Positions 13,643 to 31,200 of a stretch of 64,000 nt of DNA are shown here, piece by piece (the first letter of the stretch is position 1; each line of letters begins with the position of its first letter). Made by a program: the position numbers and the translations under genes. The DNA is from Lates calcarifer (lineage: Eukaryota > Chordata > Actinopteri > Centropomidae). The notes under the pieces were generated by a model. It was given only the letters and a program-made list of their open reading frames with translations. It made no database searches and had not been told where the DNA came from. The stretch spans positions 8,168,194 to 8,232,193 of the forward strand of contig NC_066852.1 in assembly GCF_001640805.2 (NCBI RefSeq), in the 5' to 3' direction.

Positions 13643-13796
13643 GGGACGTTTTTGCAGAGATAGCAAAACATCCGCAGTGACGTTTGCGTGTCTGTCAGTG
13701 AGCACGAAGAAAACTTTTTTCTTTCTTTTTTTATCTTATATGAACGTCAAGAAAAACCCACAAAGGTTTTGATACCAGAGTCATTTCTTCTAGACC

Positions 13797-20624
<6,828 letters not shown>

Positions 20625-21807
20625 CCAACCGAGAAACAGGACATCTTCCTCAAATCACCCAGAGACAATAATACTGGAACAACTGTTGTTCTTTACAAAG
20701 CTGAATTTGGTTAAAGACACAAATCAGAAGAGGAATTTTCTGTGCAGTAAACTTCTCTGGATTTCACTACCTCCCAGTTGACAAGCATCTGGCATGTGTC
20801 ACTGCAGCAGAAATCTGCACACAGAGGCCTCACAACTTCAACCTCCTCCAGACTGTAACTCAGATTTTATAAACGGTGTTTCTTCTGCCTGATAGTATTT
20901 CATCTCGCCATTTGGCCACATTTAACACCTAAAAAGGAGATTCTTTTCTTTTGAGGTGTCATGCTTCAGTTCTTTCAACATATGCATGCATTTTAAACAG
21001 CACAGATAACCTCACTGGAGCACAGTTCTTCTAATAAGTAATGTGCTTGCCTGATATGATTTATATCTTCATTTTGTCTTTGAAATCAAATTAATCTCAC
21101 AAAATATTGTGCTTAATCGTTAAGCTATATTCCCATCAAGTTAATTCAGAAAGTTAACGTAGACTGGCTAGTTGTTCTTTTCAGTGTTGTTTTGAATAAT
21201 GCTGATAAGTTAATTGTCTGATTTCTGCCTGCAAAGTGTTAGTTTTTCCAAGGAGCAATCTCATCTTAAAGTTTCTCACTCTGTAGTTCTGGGTTTATAC
21301 AAAATGGTCTTAAAGGGTTTTTATACATGTGAGGGCAGCAGCTTTGTCTTAATCTATGAAGTTATGTAATAACAACAAAAAGTGAAAAACACCAAAGTTA
21401 GGGTTATAATATGTGGTTTTCACATGGCACAGTGACATGGTTTTACTTAGTCTACATGCAGCACTTGTCTTGTTATCTTGTGCATGACCTTTTCTCACAT
21501 CTACGACTCTATCACCACTGTCCCAAATACATGCACGTCAGGAGAAGCAGCATGCCTTATTCTCCAGGTTCTACTCTTTGATGTTGTGTGTTGCACAGAT
21601 CCTTATTCAGACCCTGCACAGACTAACCACAGATGTATGCTGACAACAAATGTATGCAATGCATGGAGATTATAGTTCATGATCTGATCGCTCAGGTCTT
21701 TCATACTTTATAGAATGTAAATCACACCATGTTGAGGAACAGGATGGATCCTCCTCTTGTCTTTTTTTACACTGGACTCAGGATTGTAGAATATATACTG
21801 TAACCTG

Positions 21808-21813
21808 AATAAA
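21808..21813 (+). other. Candidate poly(A) signal for dhx33
   Basis: A canonical AATAAA about 1.18 kb after the dhx33 stop codon, the first clear one seen. A second lies in an A-rich run near 22110-22120. Confidence 0.45.
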
Positions 21814-22189
21814 TGACATAAACTATTTCTAATTTTACAAAATATTAAACACCAAATGCATCTGGGGTTGCTGTAGAGAATCATCAGACTTGCTGTTACA
21901 TACAGGTTGTATGTTCAGTGGTTGCGTCTCTTACAGGTCACGCTGCCAATGAAGGTTTATAAGATGTTTTTTTTTTTTCAGTCACAAGATCTGCATGTAC
22001 TGTTATAAACTTTTTAAGATTAAAAGCATGCCTTTTATGAGTTTATTATAACTATATTTAACATGATTTGTTATAGTCTTGCATAACCATAGTTATTATA
22101 ATTTCTAATAAAAAAATAAACCCACTGCCTCAGAACACAAGTCTACATGTGGAGAGTAAAGATTCAAAGAGGCACTTGGGAATTTTCAC

Positions 22190-22980
22190 TGCTTGGTTTT
22201 GACACAGAAAGACCTGCTGCAGCATATTGTACCTCGAAGCTTTTCAATCCTTCTTCAGTTCTGACTGACTGGTGGCGGGGACCCAGGTATTTGACTTCTG
22301 TGGGGTCATTAGCAAGGTCATGATGTCACTTGGTTCATCAGTGCTTCCTGGGTGTTGTAACAACATGAGAGTCATTTGAGTTACCCGAGGACAAGTGTAC
22401 TGTACTGTAACTTGTTGGTGAGTGGCTATTAAATCTAGCAAGAGAATATCAAGAACAGCATTGAAGATGGAGCATATGTGGTGTCATAGACCTCTTTTGA
22501 GGGATGGTTACTTCAACATAGATGGCCTGCTTCACTCCTCTTTCAAACCGCCAGTCCTCCCTATCCAAATATGTACACTGATGTCCTCAAAGGAGTGTCC
22601 CGTATCCATAAGGTCTAGGTAAACTGAGTCTTGACTTAAGTAGTTGGCCCTGTTGTGCTGAGCCATACATTTGTTTAATGGTTGTTTTGTATCACCGATG
22701 TACAAGTCTATGCATTCCTCACCACACACGCTAGCTTGCTATTCTCAAGTTCCAGTGTGCAGTTGAACTAAACAACCATTAAACAAATGCACAGCTCAAC
22801 ACAGCAGGGCCTCCTCAGGTCAAGACTTAACCACACCTTAAGGATAAAGAACACTCCTTTGATAACAGCAATGTATAAATAGGGAGGAGAGGTGGTTTGA
22901 AAGAGGAGTAAAGGGGGCCATCTATGTTAAAATAGACAAACTGTCCATGAACAGAGGAGGTCTAGGATGCCATTTTAGAT
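22190..22980 (-). mobile_element. Penelope-like retroelement relic (GIY-YIG part), two inverted copies
   Basis: On the minus strand, 22729-22532 encodes a GIY-YIG-type segment with LYIGDTKQPLNK, MAQHNRA and DTGHSFED, as in the C-terminal endonuclease of fish Penelope-like elements. The frame then breaks, and a tail ending in TPQKSNTWVPATSQSELKKD continues at 22441-22244. A second, more decayed and oppositely oriented copy occupies about 22765-22980. For example AACCATTAAACAAATG near 22780 is the complement of CATTTGTTTAATGGTT near 22670. Both are dead: stops, frameshifts and no reverse transcriptase domain in the window. Confidence 0.75.
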
Positions 22981-23436
22981 GGGGGATCTAAAATACTGTC
23001 CTTTTATCCTTTCCAAGGATATTTAACAGCATACGTCATTCTGCACAGTGAAACAGCCAACAGAAGTTACAATAAGCAAAACATTTTTGAGTGTTGTGAG
23101 GAGAGATAAAACAACACCTGAAGGGTTCTCAGACACTTACCAACCATCCAGTAGTTGCTGTGAAATGTGAAGCCCTAAGTTACTTGCTGGAAAACAGCTC
23201 CATCTTGTGGCAGCAGGACAGTCACGTCTAAATGATGCAACTGATTCACCTCATTACAAAGAGATATACAAAGTTTTCCTTTGAGTTTTCCGCCGTCCCT
23301 ACAGGATGTCAGTGTCTACTACAGCCCAGTAGCTGATTTGTGTCATATGTCATTTGATGGCACTGCAGATCTTGTGCCTTAGGTATCATTATTAGACACT
23401 GATAGTGTGTGCTTGGTTGATGATGCTGACTTAATT

Positions 23437-23483
23437 TAAAACACCCTCTGTCCACTCGTCTCTTGTGGACAGAGGGTGTTTTA
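23437..23483. repeat. Perfect 19-bp hairpin
   Basis: 23437-23455 and 23465-23483 are exactly complementary (ACACCCTCTGTCCAC against GTGGACAGAGGGTGT at the core) with a 9-nt loop. It lies about 460 bases upstream of the c1qbp start. The flanks do not continue the pairing. Confidence 0.9.
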
Positions 23484-23788
23484 TTTATTAAATGTAGGGA
23501 TCATGGAGAAATGGTGTCTCAAGGACAGATGCTGTTATAACCTTCCAGTCGTCACTGAGGTCAAAGGTCTATTTGCTGCTCGAGAACTTTATTCAAGCCA
23601 CAGGGGGCGCTAGTGGGTCGATTCATTCACCAATAGTTGGAGCGTACCATTATCCATACCTTTAAAGAATAGATTTAATTTTATTAATTTATATTAGTTA
23701 TTCATATGAGAAATAAAATTGTATGGTATTTGAATTTTAAAGATACTATTTATAATTGTATACATTTTCTTTCGGTTTTAAAGTATTA

Positions 23789-23841
23789 TTTCCGGTGCAG
23801 AGGTCGTAGTTACTATAGGTCAATGTGTCCTTCCACACGTG
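23789..23841 (+). promoter_or_regulatory. c1qbp promoter motifs: ETS/GABP-like site and E-box
   Basis: TTTCCGGT (23789-23796; ACCGGAAA on the other strand) matches the ETS/GABP core common in promoters of nuclear genes for mitochondrial proteins. CACGTG at 23836-23841 is a MYC/USF-type E-box. Both lie 100-160 bases upstream of the ATG, and no TATA box is obvious. The motifs are seen directly; their use is inferred. Confidence 0.45.
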
Positions 23842-23945
23842 TGCTGCTGTAATCTTCCAGAAGCAGCGGTAGGGGTGAGCTAGCCGGTTGGCACGTTCTG
23901 TCTAATTTATTCTGTCGTTACAAGCCTCAATATTTTTATATAGCC

Positions 23946-25775
23946 ATGCTGAAGTCGGTTGTCCGCGCGGTGGGAGCCGCTGTCCGCATTTCCTCAGCCA
24001 CGACGTCCACAGCCCGAGCTCTGCCTCTAAGCTGCCCGACTCTGTGCTCTCCGAGTTCGGCTACAGCTCGACCCTTCACCCGGTCTCTGTGGATGCTGAA
24101 CAGCAGCGGAGCCTCGTCAGGATACAGGCCAAAGTTGTTCAGTTCAAAAGTGTTGTATCCCTCGGTATCGTGTGGATGTGGAGGACTGCACACAGAAGGT
24201 AACGTACGATTTTGATGACAAGCTTAGTTAGCTAGCTAGCTAGCTAGTATGATACAGTACTGTATGACAAGAGAGAAACGAGTAGTAGAGCTGTACAGAG
24301 AAGATATTACGACAAAATGCCGCTCAAATAAACACAGCCCCTTTCCATTTATAAAGACGTTTAACCAATAAACACGACTAAATTTGGTCGTTTGCTCGTC
24401 ATAAGTGAGGTTAACAATGATAGCGTCTTGTCCCTTTAAATAGTTAGCATTCACCTTGGCAGAAAGAGTCAGAGGCAGTCACTGTAAAATTCATCATAGT
24501 TGTTAAAAAAAAAAGTACTCATTTAGTGTGATATGTGTTGGCACATGAAACCTACATCAAACTCATAATACAGTTTCTCTCCGTTGCCCTAGAAAGTTAA
24601 AAAATAATGAAACAAAAGCCTAGCTAGGCAAATGTAAATTTCTCCACTGTGGGACTAATAAAGGATTCTCTTATCTCATATCTCTTAGCAGCATTATGTG
24701 TATTCTGTGGTTGTGACTTATGGCAAAGTCATATAACCTGTCTTATATTTGAAATAGGTGACAAAGCATTTGGTGATTTCCTGTGGGATGAAATCAAAGA
24801 AGAGAAGAAGATCCAGAAAAACAAAACTCTTCCAAAGATGTCTGGGGGATGGGAGCTGGAGATGAATGGCACAGAGGCTAAACTCTCAAGAACTGTTTCT
24901 GGAGAAAAGTAAGGCTGCAGCAGTCAGTGATATCACCACTGTCCAATGTGTGTAGATAAAATGGTGCACTAAATGAGCTTATGATGTGTCTTCTTTTACA
25001 CAGAATCTCTGTCACATTCAACATCAACAACAGCATTCCTCCTAACTTTGAGGAAGAGGTAGATCAAGGACAGCAGAAGGCAGCAGAAGCAGAAGAGGTG
25101 AGCCACAACAAATTTAATTTAATTCAGACATGTAATTAAGTGCGTACTGCATTAAGAGTGTTTAAATAATTTTAATTCTGTTTCTCTTTACAGCCAGAAA
25201 TTGTGTCAACACCCAACTTTGTTGTTGAAGTTACAAAACAGGCTGCAAAACATTCCCTGGTGTTTGACTGCCATTTTCCTGAAGATGAAGTAAGCAGAGA
25301 CTCACTTCATTTAAATGAACATGTCAGATGCATAATCTTGTCATTGCAGCAGCTTGTTTCTGTGATTTTTTTTTTTTTTTTTTTTTAAAAAGCTGAATTT
25401 GCATTTGTAGATGGGTCATGGTGATGGAGAGGACGAGAGTGACATCTTTGCCATTCGCGAGGTCAGTTTCCAGCCTGACGGAGATGTAGAGTGGAAGGAG
25501 ACCAGCTATACACTTAACACAGACTCCCTGGACTGGGTAAGACTTGGGACAGTTTAATTCACATGATAAGATTTCGCGAGGCTGTGGATAGCTGTGTTTA
25601 ATATGAGTCATTTTAACTGTTTCAGGCCCTGTATGACCACTTGATGGACTTCCTGGCCGACCGCGGGATTGACAACACCTTTGCTGATGAACTGATGGAG
25701 CTGAGCACCGCCATTGAGCATCAAGAGTACATCAAATTCCTGGAAGACCTCCAAAACTTTGTCAAATGTAACTAA
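23946..25775 (+). CDS. c1qbp: Complement component 1 Q subcomponent-binding protein, mitochondrial (p32/gC1qR)
   Basis: Acidic doughnut-shaped homotrimer of the mitochondrial matrix, needed for mitochondrial translation; it also binds C1q globular heads and other ligands. Six coding exons: 23946-24198, 24758-24908, 25004-25097, 25194-25289, 25411-25536 and 25626-25775. All have GT-AG borders in phase (870 nt, 289 aa; human 282). Residues 1-80 form a basic, Ser/Ala-rich presequence poor in acids. The mature protein should begin at LHTEGDKAF (residue 81), giving 209 residues, the same as human. The MAM33 fold continues through WELEMNGTEAKL, SVTFNINNSIPP, YDHLMDFLADRGI and a C terminus of EYIKFLEDLQNFVKCN. 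The start has G at -3. The gene looks intact. A poly-T run (25364-25386) precedes exon 5. Confidence 0.97.
24228..24248. repeat. (GCTA)n short tandem repeat
   Basis: About five GCTA units in c1qbp intron 1. Confidence 0.8.
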
Positions 25776-26173
25776 TATTAGATACAAGCTAAATTTCACT
25801 TTTCTTCAGTACACATCCTGGCAATATTGGAGATATGATAATACAGTAAAGCAAATGTTGCAGCACTGAATGATTGATTTGTTCTGCACTCTAAAGAGAC
25901 TGATGAGCGTGTCTGTGACAGTGAGCTTTGTTGCCAGCAACTGTCACATAAAGACTTGGCTGCAAATGTGTTTTTGTTGTTAAAATGTGACTTTATTTTT
26001 CTGTAACTTAAACAATATAGTTTAAATTAAATATATGAAGGCCATAAATAATAGAGGTCACGATCAGAAACCATCATTGTAAGAAATGTCTCTCAATTTT
26101 AGAGTTTCTGTCTGAACCACAGTGGTTCAGTAGGGTCCCATCAGTACTTATGAATGTTCATCATCCCTCAAAC

Positions 26174-26179
26174 CAATAA
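26174..26179 (+). other. Candidate poly(A) signal for c1qbp
   Basis: A canonical AATAAA about 400 bases after the c1qbp stop. Another lies near 26236. Confidence 0.45.
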
Positions 26180-27309
26180 AGGGCGAATTTGTCAAGATGT
26201 GAAATCAAAACATAAAACACCAACAGTTTACGAAATCAATAAATATGTGACAGCTTCTGGCAATGCTGTTGTAAGTCTAACTTCTAGCTGGCATGATAAG
26301 GGAGTTCATGTTGAGTGATGCTGATTTAACTCTGTCAGACCATAACACATGAAAACTAAATTTGAATGGCAAACATCAGTGTGTGTTGAGAGAATGGAAG
26401 GTCTGTGTCCATTAAAACAGTTTGATACAAATGGAGGATTTCATGTTTTTTTCATTTTTATGCCAAGAAAATCAGAATCAGGTGTTACTGATGCTGTGTG
26501 AAATGTGGCCACGTAACATTAGAATCCAGCAAATCACTGAAGCAGATCATAACCTATGAATTTTTCCTAATTTGAGACAACAGTTTCACATTCCTATTGA
26601 AGAACTGAGTATTCAATTTGCAACATTTTCTCTGTCAGTCTTAGATAAAACTCAAAGGAAAAGTTGAATCGTTTAACTGTCAAAGTCTCTGTGACGTTGG
26701 AAAATAGTTGATGGCATGAAATCAGTACTAAAGAATTACCTGCAAAAAAGAGCTTTCATTAGCCGTTTGACTTTTCCTCACTTTACAAAGTACATAAAGT
26801 GACAGGAGCTGTGGATAGATAAACATGTATTCTTGTTACAATATAGAAATTAGAGCCAACTATGCATCTAAGCCACAACTTAGATACACGTTATTTAGAT
26901 GTTTCAGGTTTGTATCAGTTTTGTTGGAAATTTGAAAAGTTATTAACTGTTTATAGAGTAAAGCATGATGGTGTAGCTCAGTCTTGAACAACCACAGTCA
27001 TTTATTTCAAAAATGAGAAACGTCTAGTGGAAATTTGACAGTGGCTGTGATCACTGGAGGAAAGATGTATTCAGATCTTTTATTTACCTAAACAATTAAA
27101 TAAAAGATCTAACTTTACTTGAGTGAAAATATGTTGAATTAGCAATTTTTTTTCTGTGAAAGCACTCATGCAACATGGCACAAGTTAGTGTTACGTTTGT
27201 CATATACACTAGTACTAGGCAGCTAAAAGTAAGGTGAGGATGCTATCAAAAATAATGCTGTTACTAGTTTTTTCAATTAATGTCCAACAAAGTGAAGTAA
27301 ACTGAAAAA

Positions 27310-27680
27310 ACTAAATCAAATCAGTGTGTGCTGTGACCACTCTTTGCCTCTAAACAGCACCAGTTCTTCTCAGCACACACAGTTTCAGTACTTAGCAGTA
27401 AGCTGTTCCAAGCATGTTGGAGAATTTGCCTCAGTTCTCTGTGCCTTCTGTCTCCTCATGTGACCACAGCCTGACTCCATGAAGTTGAGATCAGGGCTTT
27501 CTGGGGACAGACCATCTGTTGCAGGACCCATCGTCCTTATCTCTGACGATAGTTTTTCATGACTGGACGTGTGTATGCTCATGCTGTAGAATGAACGAGA
27601 GACCAGTCAGATGCCTCCCTGTTAGTATTGCTTGAAGGAATAAAAAGCAAAACATCTAAAGTTCCTAAAATGTTTGCACA
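27310..27680 (-). mobile_element. Tc1/mariner-like transposase relic
   Basis: On the minus strand a decayed C-terminal DDE transposase segment can be read. FILQHE-like sequence stands near where Tc1 enzymes keep the second acidic residue, then SPDLNFMESGCGHMRRQK (compare PDLNxIExxW) covers the third. Frameshifts and stops interrupt it. The 5' part and the terminal repeats were not found. Confidence 0.6.
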
Positions 27681-28132
27681 ACCAGTGTATTCTGTATACT
27701 ACTGAAATATATACTGTGGAATAGTTTAATCTGTATATGTATATGTATAAGATTTTATGAGCTGATCATTTGCTTTACATGTAAAATCTTAGTCAGAGGA
27801 GCAAGTACAGCTCTGAAATGAGTAGTATTAGTGGAGTACAATATTCCTGTCAGAAATTTGAAGTAGCACAGAATGGTGATGGAGTCTAAGTAGTTTTAGA
27901 ATATTTAATTTCTGTTTAGTCGATATGTTGTATTATTATTACTATGTTTTTAAATGATTTATTTCCTAGTAGGATCTATTAATAATTAGCGTCCTCAGGA
28001 AGTTGACATAATTATAGTCTGCTCTTACACAACAGTCTGCACGTTGTGTTCAGAGGTATGCTGCTGAGGGAGACAGTTGTCTCTCAGCTGACACATGTTA
28101 ACAGACAGAAATACTGAAAATCTGAAGAAAAC

Positions 28133-28161
28133 AGGAGGAGGAGGAGGAGGAGGAGGAGGGG
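28133..28161. repeat. (GGA)n tract in the mlxipl promoter/5'UTR
   Basis: Nine GGA units and a short G-run about 60-90 bases upstream of the mlxipl ATG. It is an all-purine strand and may adopt non-B structure. Confidence 0.9.
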
Positions 28162-28222
28162 GAGTCATCTGAGGAGAAAGTTCACTGTTGGGGGAGAAGT
28201 CAATACTGAGTGAAAAGGCACC

Positions 28223-31200
28223 ATGGCGGATAAAGGGAGAGTTTGTTCCGCCGAACAGAACCAGCTCCAGGACTCCTCAGAGTCGGACTCCGAACCGGAG
28301 GCCGGGGAACCCCCTCGGGTGGCCGGTACCGGACCGTCAGCCGGCTCTCTCTCCCTGCACCCAGGTCATCCACAGCGGACACTTCATGGTATCGTCGCCC
28401 CACAGCGACTCCGTGCCCCGCAGGAGGAGAAGCGGTGGCTCTCTGAGATATGACTTTGACACGGTGAACAGGACGTGGTGCCAGACTTACCGGTACGGCC
28501 CGCTCAGCTCCGGGAGCCTGAGCATCGACCCCACTCTGACCCGCCTGTTTGAGTGCATGTCCCTGGCCTACAGGTGGGTCTCTGTTGTCTTGTGAGGGAC
28601 AGTACAAAACATACCATAGCTCAGTGTAGCTGCTTTTTAATTTGCAAATTTACTCCTTTGACTAACTAGTTAGTTTTGGTTGGTCCTTTTCATTTGAAGA
28701 TAGGTAAATAGGTCTTATACTTTAGTTGGAGCCCACAGCAACAAATGAGAAAAATTAGCTTATAGCCTGTAGTTGATAGGAACATGTTCAGTCCACCTGC
28801 AGTGATCTCCTCTGGCAAACTACATAGTTTGCCTGTGTTTTTAAGAGCCACTTTACACTGAGGACTCCACACAAAGTTTACAGTTTCACCAGATTTCCTT
28901 TTTAAAACTGTTCAGGTGAAGTTAAGGTTTTGGTTAAGAGTGGATGTGCTGAAAAGAGTGATTCTGCAGTCTCTTGTGCAACAGCTTGGAAAGTCTTCAC
29001 TGAAAACTGGACTTTGATTCTAGTTGGCAGCACTGGAAAGATTACAGTGTAACTGAGGGAAAGGAGAGAAGACCCTGAAATGATGCCTCTGGTTTATTTT
29101 TTATGAAATTAGCTCAACAGCATGCTTATTGTAGGCAGCGCTTCTCCTGTTGTTATTCGGCCTCACACAGACACGTGTTTGTAGCTCCTGTTTTGAGGTT
29201 TGACAAGACAAAATGACAGATATCTTTGCTGTGAAAGCACCTGCTCTTGCAGGAACAGCTCTCTCTTTAATGTATGTGCTTGAGAAAGAAGTTCTGCTTT
29301 ACCAACTTGTTCTGAAGAGATGCCATTAACCTTCAGCCCAAAAAAGATATTTTTTATACAAGTCACTTTGTGCCAGTTTTGTATTTTTCATGGTCTCATG
29401 ACAGTTGCACAATAAGCCCCGAGGCAAGGATGGTTACCAGTAAAATCAGACCACAAAATTGACATTTATCTTAAGGACTTTTACATTTGAAAACTGAAAA
29501 CATATTTAAGTGCAGAGCTTTCTTTAAATTAATCTAAGTGATTTACATGTACTGTGCAGTATAATGTGGAGCAGGTAGAAGGAAGACTGGTGTTAATTAG
29601 TTCTCCTCCTGACAGGTTTTTTCACTAATATGCTGCCTCTGCTGTTTTTGAGTGTTTGTCATGCAGCGATGTCACGCCATTGAAAGCAAGTTGAAAATGC
29701 TTCCCACTGGCTTCCTAGCAACTCCCCGAGCACCTCACATTATGAGGCTTCTCCTTAGCATTCAGCAGCCTGAGAGACACTGGAAAACACTGCAAACAGG
29801 CCAGCAGTGTACTGGTGAATAAGCTGATTGGGCACTATTAGTCAAAATCAGGACAGGTTTCCAGCAGAGGTGGCAACGAGGCCACTGATCTTTTTCCACT
29901 GTGTCCTTTTTCTTCTGAAGAGCATCTTGTCACTTCTGCATGCCTGTAATTGTTTTTAACATAAGGGGAAAAAAACAGTGCACTGAACATTTTCCATAAA
30001 CAAATCATATTTTTAGAATTTAACAAAAAACCTCCAAAATCAAGATTGTTTTTTCTTTTGCAGTAGTAAGATAGTCTCCCCAAAGTGGAAGTCTTTTAAA
30101 GGTCTGCGGCTGCTGTGGAGGGATAAGATCCGTCTGAACAATGCCATCTGGAGAGCTTGGTTCATACAGTGTGAGTCCACCACTCTCCACTATCACTCAC
30201 TCTCATTTCTCTGCTCATAATGAAGGATGGCATTACCGCAATAAAAATTGGGGGGGGGGGCAACAAGTGAGTGATGCAACAACAAAACGGGAATCTGACT
30301 GTGTCTGTGAAGGCAAAATAGCAATTCTTAATCATTCTTTTTCTTTACAAACAGCTATAAATCTGTTGATTTTTTTTTACTGTGTGTAGATGTGGAGAAG
30401 AGGAAGAGTTCAGTCTGTGGGTTTGTCACTCCACTGGAGGGCTCTGAGGCTGATGCACATAGAAAGCCTGAAGTAAGTAATTTGTGTTGGTGGAGAATAC
30501 ATTTTTTATTGAATTGGTTAAATGAAGTACATGCTGGGCTCTTTTTTAACTGCAGATTATTTCAAATTTATGGACACCCATTTCTGCCAAAGTGATGGAA
30601 AAAAGATCCTTGAAGTCATTATAACATGAAACTTTCTTGAGATAATAACTTAGTACTACTAATGTCATTTTATTGTTTAGATTAAGTTTCTCATTATAAT
30701 GACTTAGAGGATCTTTTTTTATCATATTGGCGGAAGTGGGCCTCCATACAAATTTACCTGACACTTAATAAAACATTGTTTATATTGCATAGTTCAGATA
30801 TTTGTATTGTGAGTTGATAAGGCTGGATATACTGTCTGGTCAATTTACTCTATGGCAAGAGTGTCATGCTTCATGCTTCATGTCAACAGGCAATTGTATT
30901 AGAAGGCAGCTACTGGAAGCGGAGAATTGAGGTGGTGATCAAGGAGTATCACAAGTGGAGGATTTACTATAAGAAGAGGGTGAGAACTCACTTTTTACAG
31001 CGTCTCTTCTTAGCTCTGTGGATTACAGCATTGGTCTAATGGTTGGACCAGACTGAAATATCTCCACAACTATTGGTTGGATTGACATAAAAATTGGTAC
31101 AGACATTCATGGTCACTGGAGGATGAAGCCTGCTGACTTTGGAGATTCCCTGACTTTTCTTGCAGCACCAGCAGCAGATCAAAGTTTTCTACATCTACCA

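Larger units (their letters stand above)
9172..13796. other. Intergenic region between divergent p2rx1 and dhx33
   Basis: This region separates two head-to-head genes and holds the upstream sequence of both. Next to p2rx1 lies a CT-rich tract (about 9390-9430). The middle is AT-rich sequence with a 175-bp hairpin (11549-11723). A GT microsatellite occupies 13091-13132 and a C11 run lies near 13220. The last 200 bases hold the dhx33 promoter motifs. I see no convincing coding exon. Confidence 0.6.
20625..23945. other. dhx33 3'UTR and dhx33-c1qbp intergenic region
   Basis: The first 1.2 kb after the dhx33 stop is probably 3'UTR, with AATAAA at 21808-21813. A Penelope-like relic follows (about 22190-22980), then unremarkable AT-rich DNA, a perfect hairpin at 23437-23483 and the c1qbp promoter. 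No coding exon of a host gene is seen. Confidence 0.6.
25776..28222. other. c1qbp 3'UTR and c1qbp-mlxipl intergenic region
   Basis: A probable c1qbp 3'UTR has AATAAA at 26174-26179. AT-rich DNA follows, with a dispersed-repeat fragment near 27055-27200, a Tc1-like relic near 27310-27680 and a (GGA)n tract at 28133-28161 just upstream of mlxipl. No other host exon is supported. Confidence 0.6.

Noticed and set aside
23437..23483. The perfect hairpin read as a microRNA precursor.
   Set aside because: The stem is only 19 bp with unpaired flanks and a 9-nt loop, shorter than a usual pre-miRNA.
28188..28385. A frame beginning at 28188 continuous with the mlxipl exon 1 Mondo region, as an alternative N terminus.
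   Set aside because: It begins at TTG, has no ATG before 28386, and its residues before VIHSGHF do not resemble Mondo N termini, whereas the overlapping ATG frame does.
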